A DNA stretch of 64,000 bases from Lentimicrobium sp. (GTDB lineage: Bacteria; Bacteroidota; Bacteroidia; Bacteroidales; Lentimicrobiaceae), in NCBI GenBank assembly GCA_019429275.1, contig JAHYJC010000009.1, forward strand, positions 1-64,000, given 5' to 3'. The notes under the pieces are model-generated. The model made no database searches. It saw nothing but the letters and a program-made list of their open reading frames with translations, and had not been told where the DNA came from. The position numbers were made by a program, and so were the translations under genes. This document shows, one piece after another, positions 36,630 through 44,571 of the stretch; the first letter of the stretch is position 1, and the number at the start of each line of letters is the position of its first letter.

Positions 36630-36718
36630 TAAAGCTACGAAACTGAAGAGGCAGATATGAAACAGATGTATAAACGCCGGGGAAAAATGTATGAACGCCG
36701 GGTTTTGGCCGATGAACG
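36630..36718 (-). promoter_or_regulatory. LytTR-type operator and promoter of the esterase-fusion gene
   Basis: AACG cores on the plus strand start at 36673, 36694 and 36715, exactly 21 bp apart and 10 bp upstream of TTTC (36659-36662). TAGCTTTA (36630-36637) follows after 21 bp. The whole 126-bp leader (36593-36718) differs at about four positions from 33980-34105. The remainder of the 36593-36908 gap holds only low-complexity CGTTCGTC-type sequence and the -7 box of the next gene. Confidence 0.7.
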
Positions 36719-36896
36719 CTGATCAGTCGTTCGTCGTTAATCGTTCGTCATTGGTCGCTGGTCACTGGTCAATGGAAACTGAACCCGAAGGGTTCGAATA
36801 TGAATAGCAGGAATGGTGGCATTAACAACAATAGGCTGTTTAAAATATTGTCCCGTAAAAATTAAAGGTAAGATTTAAATTTTCGGCAATCTTGAT

Positions 36897-36904
36897 TATC
36901 TTTG
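36897..36904 (+). promoter_or_regulatory. -7 promoter box (TATCTTTG)
   Basis: TATCTTTG is only 4 bp before the ATG at 36909, so the transcript of the DUF4143 ATPase gene would be nearly leaderless, or another start is used. Confidence 0.5.
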
Positions 36905-36908
36905 CTTC

Positions 36909-38066
36909 ATGATAACACGATCATCTGAAAAGGAAATTCTTGAACTTTTAAAATATTTTCCATGTATTGCCATTGTTGGACCACGGCAGGTTGGTAAGAC
37001 CACGCTTGTAAAGATGATCAGGGAAAAGCTGGATAAACCTTCGATATACCTTGATCTGGAAACTATTTCCGATTATTCAAAATTGGCTGATCCGGAAACT
37101 TTCCTGCGGGAACAGGAAAATAAAACGGTAATTATTGATGAAGTGCAGCGTTTACCCGGTTTATTTCCTTTGTTAAGGGCGCTTATTGATTTAAAGAGAG
37201 AACCGGCAAGATTTATCCTTCTGGGTTCTGCCGGACCTGATCTGATCAGGGATAGCTCGGAGTCACTCGCAGGGAGGATCGCTTACCTTGAACTAATGCC
37301 ATTTATCCTGGAAGAAATAATTAAAGAACATTCGATGAGGGATTTATGGTTGCATGGAGGATTTCCGGATGCCTTTTTGCATAAAGCGCCCTGGCAGGTA
37401 TGGATGAATAATTTTGTAAGAACATACCTGGAAAGGGACCTGCCGAACCTGGGCTTCAGCGCCGAACCCAAAAGAGCTGAGAGGCTATGGATCATGCTGG
37501 CCCATAATCATGCCAATCTCATTAATTATAGTGATCTCTCTAAAAGCCTTGAATTGAGCTCAGTTACTGTCAAAAAGTATATTGATTTTCTGGAAAAGGC
37601 TTTCCTGGTCAGGCAACTAAGACCTTACACGATGAATATTAAAAAGCGCCTGGTAAAAACCCCTAAAATATACGTCAGGGATTCAGGCGTGCTTCATTAT
37701 CTGATGGGTATAGAAAGTTTTAACGACCTGATATCAAATCCGAAAATGGGTTCTTCATGGGAAGGTTTTGTCATAGACCAGGTTTCTGCAAAACTTCAAA
37801 CAGGAAGACAATTATTTTTTTACCGGACCCATGATGGGTCGGAAATAGACCTGGTTATTGAAAAAGGCGGGAAACCTCATGCGACTGTTGAGATCAAATA
37901 TGGATCAGACATCAGGCCTAACAAAGGCAACATTTTGGCCATCCAGAACCTGGGGACTAATAATAATTTTATAATCACTGCTGAGGGTGATGAATACAGC
38001 TTAAGCACCGGCTTTAAGGTATGTTCTTTGCAAACCTTTTTACAGTATTATTTACCCGGGCTATAA
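36909..38066 (+). CDS. AAA-type ATPase with DUF4143 domain
   Basis: A 385-residue protein of the common archaeal/bacterial ATPase family with DUF4143. The Walker A motif GPRQVGKTTL is at 24-33, the Walker B motif TVIIDEVQ at 73-80. The middle resembles a winged helix (LINYSDLSKSLELSSVTVKK). The C-terminal third (EGFVIDQV ... GSEIDLVIEKGG ... VEIKYG) has the PD-(D/E)xK-like acidic and Lys residues. Role is unknown for the family. It is orphaned between the two LytTR cassettes on the opposite strand and may be a recent insertion (inference). Confidence 0.9.
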   Translation: MITRSSEKEILELLKYFPCIAIVGPRQVGKTTLVKMIREKLDKPSIYLDLETISDYSKLADPETFLREQENKTVIIDEVQRLPGLFPLLRALIDLKREPARFILLGSAGPDLIRDSSESLAGRIAYLELMPFILEEIIKEHSMRDLWLHGGFPDAFLHKAPWQVWMNNFVRTYLERDLPNLGFSAEPKRAERLWIMLAHNHANLINYSDLSKSLELSSVTVKKYIDFLEKAFLVRQLRPYTMNIKKRLVKTPKIYVRDSGVLHYLMGIESFNDLISNPKMGSSWEGFVIDQVSAKLQTGRQLFFYRTHDGSEIDLVIEKGGKPHATVEIKYGSDIRPNKGNILAIQNLGTNNNFIITAEGDEYSLSTGFKVCSLQTFLQYYLPGL

Positions 38067-38074
38067 CTTAAAAT

Positions 38075-40156
38075 TTACATCACCGGCAGCCCAAACCGCA
38101 CCAGCGTGCCCCTCGCATTCCCTTCGTCATCTTTCAGGTCGATGATCTCCAGTGTGATCTTTTTTTTCGACCGGCGGTTCAGCGCCGCGATCCGCTCACG
38201 GGTAATCACCGTGGCCAGCGATTTGTGGTCTTTGTCCTGTTTCTGCAGTATCTCCTTCGCCTTCTCCCGACCGACCCCATCATCCTCCACTTCGAACATC
38301 GCCTGTTCGATTGTTCGACTGTTCGATTGTTCGATTGTTTGCCTGATCCTGATTGCTATCCTCCCTTTCCATTCTTTGTGCTTTATCCCATGTTCAATCG
38401 CATTCTCGATGAAGGGCTGGGCGAGCATAGGTGGAATCATAACAGATTCAATATCAATACCAGGATCAATATCAATGATGTAGTCGAATTTGTCGGGGAA
38501 GCGGATCTTTTGCAGGGAAAGGTAGTTTTCAATGGTGCTGATTTCCGCTTCAAGGTTGATGAATTCCTCCTGTGAATTATTCAGAATATTCCTCACCAGG
38601 TCAGAAAATCGTGAAAGATAGATGCTGGCTTTAATATCATCCTGTTGTAAAATGAAATTCTGAATGCTGGTGAGTGAATTAAAAATAAAATGAGGATTCA
38701 TCTGTGAGCGAAGAAGCCTTTGCTTAAATTCAGCAACCTTTCTTCCCGATTTAATCCTGTTCTGCCGAAGTACAAGTATCAGTATAAAAAGAAGAAGAAC
38801 TGATATAGCGATTACTGAAAACAGGATCAACCTGCTTCTGCTGATCTTAAAACTCTGTATCTGGTTTTCCTGCGAGAGCAGCTTGATCTCATCGTCTTTT
38901 TGTTCGGCCTGGTATTTGTATTGCAGATCAAGAATTTCAGTTCGTTTCTGAAAATTGGCTATGCTATCATTAATCCTGTTGAATTGTATGTTTACAAGCA
39001 GCGCATTTCGATATTCTCCCTGCTGTTCCCTGATCCGCATTAAAATCTGATACGCTCCGGCCATCACCTTCCAGGCCAGAAACCTTTTGTATTGTTTGTT
39101 CAACGGAATATACAATTCACCACTCATGCCCAATAGCCTTGAATATTCCCGGATCCCATAAAATGAGCTTAATGAGTCAATCAGATTGCCGAAGTAAATG
39201 GTAGAAACACAATACACAGCTGATTTAGCGGGGTCTCCTGAAGTCAGGTATTGACGGGCCAGTTTCAGAGAATTCATCATTGATCCGCAGTTGTGTTTAT
39301 TTTTTCCTGACAGCGCCAACCCAAGATTGAAATAATAAGCGGCGCTGTCGGGCATTCCTGAAGCATTGTAAGCATCACCCATCGAATGGGTTAACTGGGC
39401 GAGGTATGCTCTTTCTTCAATATCAGCTGGATTGACCCTGGGCCATGCCAATAAATATTGATCCAGAGCTTTCCTATACTCTCCCATTTGAAAATATTCC
39501 CTGCCATACGCAGCAATAACCATCGTTTCCTCAAGTCGGGGTAAAGCCATTTCTTTGGCAAAGGAGGAGTAAATTTTTAAATATTTCAATGCGTTTTCAT
39601 AATCCCCGGCTGTGCCATACAGGTATTGTAACGAAGAGTACATCTGCGATTCCCAATGCTTAAAACCGGCTGCTTTTGCATAGTCCAGACAGTTGTGACC
39701 ACAATTTATCCCTTCGTTCAGGTCGGTAAAGGAAAAATAAGATACTGCACCAATCTGGTATAAGGTTTCTATGATCATATTGGTGTCCGCAATCTCTTTA
39801 TTTAGCGTCAATGCATCATGAAGTTTAGTTAATGCCTTGATAAAATTTCCGTTGATGTAGTCATTGGTGCCTTTGCAGAAAAGAGCTTTTGCCAGCCCTT
39901 CTTTATAATTGATTTTCCTGGCCAGGTCAACAGCAATTTTTGCAATACTGTCGGAACGGTTGGAATAATGCCGGATCAATGCAAAGGAAATTTCATTGAG
40001 TGCATCAATCTTTTCTTTTCCCGATATTGTAGGGAGGATTTTCTCAAGGCTATCGGCCAATTTCAGATTAAGCGGGAAATTCACCTGAGAAAACGCAGGT
40101 GCATGCACAAACAGGAACAAACCAGCTAAAATGATATGTACCTTAAACCCTCTCAT
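38075..40156 (-). CDS. TPR-containing LytS-type sensor histidine kinase (cassette B)
   Basis: A 693-residue paralogue of the kinase at 26780. It has a signal peptide (LAGLFLFVHAPAFSQ), a periplasmic TPR region (about 30-410), one transmembrane helix (about 437-462), MNPHFIFNSL with the phospho-acceptor His near 484, and a HATPase domain. In the ATPase, TIEQSNSRTIEQAMFEVE at about 603-620 replaces the short NTGSLNYEIR of the paralogue; it is encoded by a run of ACAATCGA-like repeats (38304-38340). The start overlaps the regulator stop by 4 bp (ATGA), so translation is coupled. Confidence 0.92.
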   Translation of the reverse strand: MRGFKVHIILAGLFLFVHAPAFSQVNFPLNLKLADSLEKILPTISGKEKIDALNEISFALIRHYSNRSDSIAKIAVDLARKINYKEGLAKALFCKGTNDYINGNFIKALTKLHDALTLNKEIADTNMIIETLYQIGAVSYFSFTDLNEGINCGHNCLDYAKAAGFKHWESQMYSSLQYLYGTAGDYENALKYLKIYSSFAKEMALPRLEETMVIAAYGREYFQMGEYRKALDQYLLAWPRVNPADIEERAYLAQLTHSMGDAYNASGMPDSAAYYFNLGLALSGKNKHNCGSMMNSLKLARQYLTSGDPAKSAVYCVSTIYFGNLIDSLSSFYGIREYSRLLGMSGELYIPLNKQYKRFLAWKVMAGAYQILMRIREQQGEYRNALLVNIQFNRINDSIANFQKRTEILDLQYKYQAEQKDDEIKLLSQENQIQSFKISRSRLILFSVIAISVLLLFILILVLRQNRIKSGRKVAEFKQRLLRSQMNPHFIFNSLTSIQNFILQQDDIKASIYLSRFSDLVRNILNNSQEEFINLEAEISTIENYLSLQKIRFPDKFDYIIDIDPGIDIESVMIPPMLAQPFIENAIEHGIKHKEWKGRIAIRIRQTIEQSNSRTIEQAMFEVEDDGVGREKAKEILQKQDKDHKSLATVITRERIAALNRRSKKKITLEIIDLKDDEGNARGTLVRFGLPVM
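38304..38340 (-). repeat. Simple repeat inside the cassette B kinase gene
   Basis: The coding strand carries about four copies of a 9-bp unit close to AACAATCG, in frame within the HATPase domain. It resembles other short repeats scattered between genes in this window. Confidence 0.75.
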
Positions 40157-40908
40157 TTATTTCCCAATTCTTCAAATAATTCAAGTAATCTTTCCCTGCC
40201 ACTTGCTGAAACAGGTATTTTACTTCCATTACTCATAATCACATAACCCCCGTCTTGTTTATCAAACCTTGAAATATGCCTGAGGTTGATAAGGTGTGAG
40301 CGGTGAATTCTGAAGAACCCTGAGCCAGTCAAGAGTGTATCATATTCCTTAAGCACCTTTGAAATGACAATTTTTTGATTACCAACCGTTTCAAAAACAG
40401 TATAACTTCCGTCAGATCCGCAATGTACAATGTCGTCAATATTGAATAAAAAGATGCTCTCCATACTTTTCAGAATAATCTTTTTAGTTAATCCCTCCGA
40501 GTTTTGAATATTATCTTTGAGTGCACTAAGTTGTATATTAAAATCCTTACTCTTTATTTGTGCTGCCCTGTTAACCGCAATAACGAGTTTTTCCGGGTTA
40601 ACCGGTTTTAAAATATAATCAACTGCACTAAACTCAAATGCACGGATAGCATATTCTTCATACGCTGTGATAAAGATAATTTTGAAGTTGCTGTGATCGA
40701 ATTGATTCAGGAGATCAAAGCCGGTACCATCGTCCATTTTAATATCCAGCAGGATCAAATCCGGTGAATGCTCCCTGATTGCGGTCAGTCCGCTTTTAAC
40801 GCTGCTTGCCTCACCAACAATTTTTACCTGCGGGCATGTTTTATTTAATAAGCCACGTAACGTGGACCGCACGGGGGATTCATCATCTATGATGAGGGTG
40901 CGTAGCAT
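40153..40908 (-). CDS. LytTR-family response regulator (cassette B)
   Basis: A paralogue of the regulator at 28943. Receiver domain: LIIDDESPVR at the N-terminus, phospho-acceptor Asp in LILLDIKMDDGTGFD, Lys in YILKPVN. The LytTR domain includes HRSHLINLRHISRFDK. The open frame extends to ATG 40941, but MLRTLIIDDE at 40908 is the standard start. It overlaps the kinase gene by 4 bp. Gene order esterase, regulator, kinase repeats that of cassette A. No LytTR sites were seen before this gene itself, so autoregulation is not obvious. Confidence 0.92.
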   Translation of the reverse strand: MLRTLIIDDESPVRSTLRGLLNKTCPQVKIVGEASSVKSGLTAIREHSPDLILLDIKMDDGTGFDLLNQFDHSNFKIIFITAYEEYAIRAFEFSAVDYILKPVNPEKLVIAVNRAAQIKSKDFNIQLSALKDNIQNSEGLTKKIILKSMESIFLFNIDDIVHCGSDGSYTVFETVGNQKIVISKVLKEYDTLLTGSGFFRIHRSHLINLRHISRFDKQDGGYVIMSNGSKIPVSASGRERLLELFEELGNK

Positions 40909-41049
40909 CTTTGCACTTATTTTTTCTTTAAAGGTAAGCATAATAACGAAATTCCGATTCTCAGATTCACCAATTTTAAAATTGCGGTTAAACTAATGCC
41001 GCTCCCAACCAGGATTGCCCTTAAACTAACGGTAGGACTGGTTTGCCCT

Positions 41050-42333
41050 TTATTGGACTTTAATTATTTTCCTGGTTACACTTTCATCCCCCATCCTTAC
41101 CCGACAGAAATAAACACCCGGCTTATAATCAGAAATGTTTAGTTCGAAACGCTGCTCCCCGACTGGCATAAAACCGATATGAACCCTTCCCATCAATTGT
41201 CCGGTAATGTTATAAATGCTTAGCCCGACTGTTGCGGCTTCTTTTACCTGACAGGAGATTGTTAATTTATCGCTTGCAGGATTGGGATATACATTAAAAC
41301 TTTCTAAATCATGGCTGTAATTGAAAACTCCAAGTGTCCGAAAGGAATGATCAATAATTGAATCCATCCAGTGAATGGCTTTCATCCTTGATTCATAGTC
41401 ATATTCATGAGTGCCTTCAAAATAAGATGTGTCATAGCCAATTCCATAAAAATCGAGGCTATCGGTAAACTCCCTGTGAGAAGGAAAGAAAGCGAGGTTA
41501 TCCTGTTTTCCGCATATCAGAAACCAGGCCAATTCATTTTCTTCTGGCAGATCTTTTACCCTTCTGATAATCTCATGCTGTGACCATTTGCTTATAACCG
41601 AATCCTGCCAATTGCCAAAAGTGTCAAAAGGAATCTCAATATGATAAGGCTCAATATCCATGTTTGGAGAAAAACCACTACATAAAGTAAAAAACACTCT
41701 TGTGTAATACCCATTTGTATATTTCAGATTATAGGTTCCCTGTTCCTGATAACACCTGGTTCTGAAGTTATACAGCATAGAATCCGCAGAGAAACCACCG
41801 GACATAGGAACACAGGCCCTGAATTGTTCAGGATATTTGGAACTTAAGCTTGCTGACCCATATCCGCCCATCGAAAAGCCGGTAATCATTCTGAAGTTTT
41901 TATCTGGCATAGCTCTGAAGTTACTTTCGACAAATCCAATTACGTCCTGCATTATATAATCTTCGTAATTGCCGTAAAGTACAGAATTAACATACATACT
42001 TCCCGCATAAGGCTCACAGGAGGCATCAGGGCTTATAAAAATTGCTGGCGGTGAATCATTATTAGTATTCTGAGCTTGCATATAATAATACAATAAGGCA
42101 TAGGAATTACCTTCATTCTGGTTACCACCCCCTCCGTGCAGGTAATATATGGTTGCATATTGCTGTTCCGGATTAATGTAATAATCACCCGGCAGGTAGA
42201 TATCTATCATTTTAACTTCATCAAGAACCTCGCTGTAAAATGATGCATCAATTTTGATGTAGTTTTGTGCATTTATGATTAAACCAAAGCTGCACAAAAA
42301 ACTGATTAAAATTATCGGAGTAAGTTTTTTCAT
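41050..42333 (-). CDS. Secreted esterase-D-like hydrolase with T9SS sorting domain
   Basis: A 427-residue protein. Signal peptide SFLCSFGLIINAQ ends near residue 22. The esterase domain (about 24-330) has Ser in ITGFSMGGYGSAS, an Asp in CGKQDNLAFF and His in EGTHEYDY. A type A T9SS domain closes the chain (FNVYPNPASDKLTISC ... PGVYFCRVRMGDESVTRKI). Its N-terminus resembles the first domain of the double hydrolase at 34211. The substrate, perhaps acetylated or feruloylated polysaccharide esters, is a guess. Its promoter holds three LytTR-type sites. Confidence 0.9.
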   Translation of the reverse strand: MKKLTPIILISFLCSFGLIINAQNYIKIDASFYSEVLDEVKMIDIYLPGDYYINPEQQYATIYYLHGGGGNQNEGNSYALLYYYMQAQNTNNDSPPAIFISPDASCEPYAGSMYVNSVLYGNYEDYIMQDVIGFVESNFRAMPDKNFRMITGFSMGGYGSASLSSKYPEQFRACVPMSGGFSADSMLYNFRTRCYQEQGTYNLKYTNGYYTRVFFTLCSGFSPNMDIEPYHIEIPFDTFGNWQDSVISKWSQHEIIRRVKDLPEENELAWFLICGKQDNLAFFPSHREFTDSLDFYGIGYDTSYFEGTHEYDYESRMKAIHWMDSIIDHSFRTLGVFNYSHDLESFNVYPNPASDKLTISCQVKEAATVGLSIYNITGQLMGRVHIGFMPVGEQRFELNISDYKPGVYFCRVRMGDESVTRKIIKVQ

Positions 42334-42362
42334 GATACCCTTGTTTTAAATGGTTTGAGAAA

Positions 42363-42451
42363 TAAATTTACAACTGTTAAAAGGGTGATATGAAACAGAT
42401 TTGTGAACGCCGGGGTTTGGTTTGTGAATACCGGGTATCAATGTGTGAACG
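42363..42451 (-). promoter_or_regulatory. LytTR-type operator and promoter of the esterase gene
   Basis: AACG cores start at 42406 and 42448, with a degenerate AATA site at 42427, again 21 bp apart. They are 10 bp upstream of TTTC (42392-42395), and TAAATTTA (42363-42370) follows after 21 bp. The sequence outside these elements is not conserved with the other two promoters, except GATATGAAACAGAT at the -33 region. This makes the shared elements informative. Confidence 0.72.
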
Positions 42452-42547
42452 AAAGGATTTCTTTAAAAAAAAACAATCAATTAAATAGTCTGATTATTCT
42501 GAAACAGCGAAATGATCAGAGAATGTAATCAGGGATATCCCAATGGT

Positions 42548-42766
42548 TTAAAAAATCATTCTCCGGGCAAAATAGACCGTTTCGGTCTGTATCCCGATGA
42601 AATGGATTCCAGTGGGACTGGGGTGCGATGAAATCAGCTTAAAGCAGGGTATTGCAATAGCCCGGATGATTAAAATTACGCTGAGAGGTATAAACCAAAG
42701 GACATAAAAAAAGATAAGCCCGGGTGTTCTGGAGATTAAAATTTTGACCAAATATTTCTCTTTCAA
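42548..42766 (-). CDS. Possible 72-residue membrane peptide (uncertain)
   Basis: A TTG-started frame with one hydrophobic stretch (IFFYVLWFIPLSVILII). No homologue recognised, no good ribosome site, and the C-terminal part has no clear coding character. It is the only open frame of note in the gene-free 42452-42863 stretch. Probably spurious. Confidence 0.15.
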   Translation of the reverse strand: MKEKYLVKILISRTPGLIFFYVLWFIPLSVILIIRAIAIPCFKLISSHPSPTGIHFIGIQTETVYFARRMIF

Positions 42767-42863
42767 GATTAAATATAATTCCGGAAATTAATCAGGAATG
42801 CACAAGTATGGGTGTTTGATTATAAAAGTCCTGGAAGAAGTGTAATCAACTGTATTACATTAT

Positions 42864-42871
42864 TAACTTTG
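42864..42871 (+). promoter_or_regulatory. -7 promoter box (TAACTTTG) of the plus-strand purine gene set
   Basis: TAACTTTG is 17 bp before the ATG at 42889 and matches TAnnTTTG. It is the likely start of the plus-strand transcript. Confidence 0.55.
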
Positions 42872-42888
42872 CGTAAAATTCAGAATTC

Positions 42889-44367
42889 ATGATTAACCTG
42901 ACTGATAAGATTGTAAATCCGGCTGCCCGCCGTAAAGCCATTGAACGTTTCCGTGAAAAAGGGATTGTGCTGCCCACTTTTGCACAGATGCGGAATCCTG
43001 ACCTGGTACCAGAAAGAATCAAGAAGAGCCTTAAAAATATTGGCCTCTGGGATCTTCACCCGGCCAACCTTTTCAGGATTACCTGGAAAAATGAACCGGT
43101 AGAAAAAGGCGGCTTGTTTGGAAGAGTGAATTATATTGAGATTCCGGAAGCCATTTCAGGAGTGAAAGCAAAAATCGTTTTACTGGTCGGCAAGTATTTC
43201 CCGACCGGGGCGCATAAAGTCGGTGCGGCTTACGGTTGTCTGGCACCCAGAATCATCAGCGGCGAATTTGACCCCACATATCACAAGGCTGTCTGGCCCT
43301 CCACAGGGAACTACTGTCGGGGAGGCGCTTTCGATTCCTACCTGATGGGCGTTACTGCCGTTGCCATCCTTCCGGAGGAGATGAGCAAAGAACGCTTTTC
43401 ATGGCTGAGGGATATCGGTGCTGAAGTGATTGCTACGCCGGGTTGTGAGTCGAATGTGAAGGAGATTTACGACAAATGCTGGGACATCCGCCGCAACAGG
43501 CCCGATTGTGTAATTTTCAATCAGTTTGATGAATTTGGCAATCCCACCTGGCACTACAATGTCACCGCTCCGGCCATTGAGGAAGTTTACCATGCAGTTA
43601 AACCTGCAAACGGACATCTGGCTGCCTACGTTTCGGCCACTGGTTCCGCCGGAACGATTGGTGCAGGTGATTACCTGAAGAAAATCCATCCACACATGAA
43701 AATTGTCGCTTCAGAAGCATTGCAATGCCCAACCCTGCTGATGAATGGATTTGGCGGCCACCGCATTGAAGGCATCGGCGACAAGCATGTGCCATGGGTT
43801 CACAATACCCGGAACACTGATATGGTAACAGCCATCGACGATGAAGATTGTATGCGGATTTTCAGGCTATTCAATGAGCCGGAAGGACACAAATACCTTA
43901 AGGCCAGTGGCATTGACCCTGAATTTGTTGACGATCTCCATTTACTCGGAATCTCCTGCATTGCCAATATGCTTTCGGCCATCAAAGTGGCGAAGTATTA
44001 TGAAATGACCAGTGAAGATGTTGTGATTACCATTGCCACCGATTCGGCCGAAATGTATGGCTCAAGGCTGACTGAACTTACAGATGAAAAAGGGCCATAC
44101 ACCCAGCTTCAGGCTGCAAAGGATATGGAGAAATGCATTTTTGGTCAGGGCACCGATAACCTGAAAGAGCTCAGTTACTACGACCGCAAAGCCATTCATA
44201 ACCTGAAATATTTTACCTGGGTGGAGCAGCAGGCAAAAGAAATTGAAGATTTGAACCAGCTTTGGTACGACCGGAATTTGTGGGAGCAGCAGTTTAATCA
44301 GGCTGCCCGATGGGATGAGATGATTGAGGAGTTTAATGAGGAAACAGGAGTGTTGAAGAATCTCTGA
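42889..44367 (+). CDS. TrpB-like PLP-dependent enzyme (fold type II) of the purine locus
   Basis: A 492-residue fold-type II PLP enzyme. The PLP-binding Lys is K110 in PTGAHKVGAA, much as in TrpB and cysteine-synthase relatives; the substrate-binding STGNYCRGG (about 147-155) and the SATGSAGTIGAGD turn are conserved. The TrpB signature beyond these is absent and there is no trpA, so tryptophan synthesis is unlikely. Family members are annotated near YgeW, YgeY and hydantoinase genes in clostridia, as I recall it. A lyase or deaminase step on diaminopropionate- or ureido-serine-like intermediates is the likely role, in place of YgeX (inference). Confidence 0.75.
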   Translation: MINLTDKIVNPAARRKAIERFREKGIVLPTFAQMRNPDLVPERIKKSLKNIGLWDLHPANLFRITWKNEPVEKGGLFGRVNYIEIPEAISGVKAKIVLLVGKYFPTGAHKVGAAYGCLAPRIISGEFDPTYHKAVWPSTGNYCRGGAFDSYLMGVTAVAILPEEMSKERFSWLRDIGAEVIATPGCESNVKEIYDKCWDIRRNRPDCVIFNQFDEFGNPTWHYNVTAPAIEEVYHAVKPANGHLAAYVSATGSAGTIGAGDYLKKIHPHMKIVASEALQCPTLLMNGFGGHRIEGIGDKHVPWVHNTRNTDMVTAIDDEDCMRIFRLFNEPEGHKYLKASGIDPEFVDDLHLLGISCIANMLSAIKVAKYYEMTSEDVVITIATDSAEMYGSRLTELTDEKGPYTQLQAAKDMEKCIFGQGTDNLKELSYYDRKAIHNLKYFTWVEQQAKEIEDLNQLWYDRNLWEQQFNQAARWDEMIEEFNEETGVLKNL

Positions 44368-44482
44368 TTTTGGATTTCGCTTGTCTCGGGAGACGGCGAT
44401 AGCCGGATAACGAGAGATTGCGGATTTTAAAAGTTCTAAGTTCTAAATTCATTAATACAGTAACCGACATCTTTGCAGCGCT

Positions 44483-44536
44483 GGTCTCGACTCCGCTCGA
44501 CCAGAGAACCTCAGGTGGTCGAGTGGAGTCGAGACC
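44483..44536. repeat. Long inverted repeat in the PLP-gene gap
   Basis: GGTCTCGACTCCGCTCGACC at 44483-44502 pairs with GGTCGAGTGGAGTCGAGACC at 44517-44536, 19 of 20 bases, loop of 14. It is the hairpin type known from dispersed Bacteroidota repeats. It separates two genes of the same strand that would otherwise be one operon. Confidence 0.9.
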
Positions 44537-44571
44537 ACCCGACATCAATCGTCAATCGTAAATAATTGAAA

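Noticed and set aside
42889-44367. Tryptophan synthase beta chain
   Set aside because: Only general fold-type II motifs match, there is no trpA or other trp gene, and the neighbours are catabolic.
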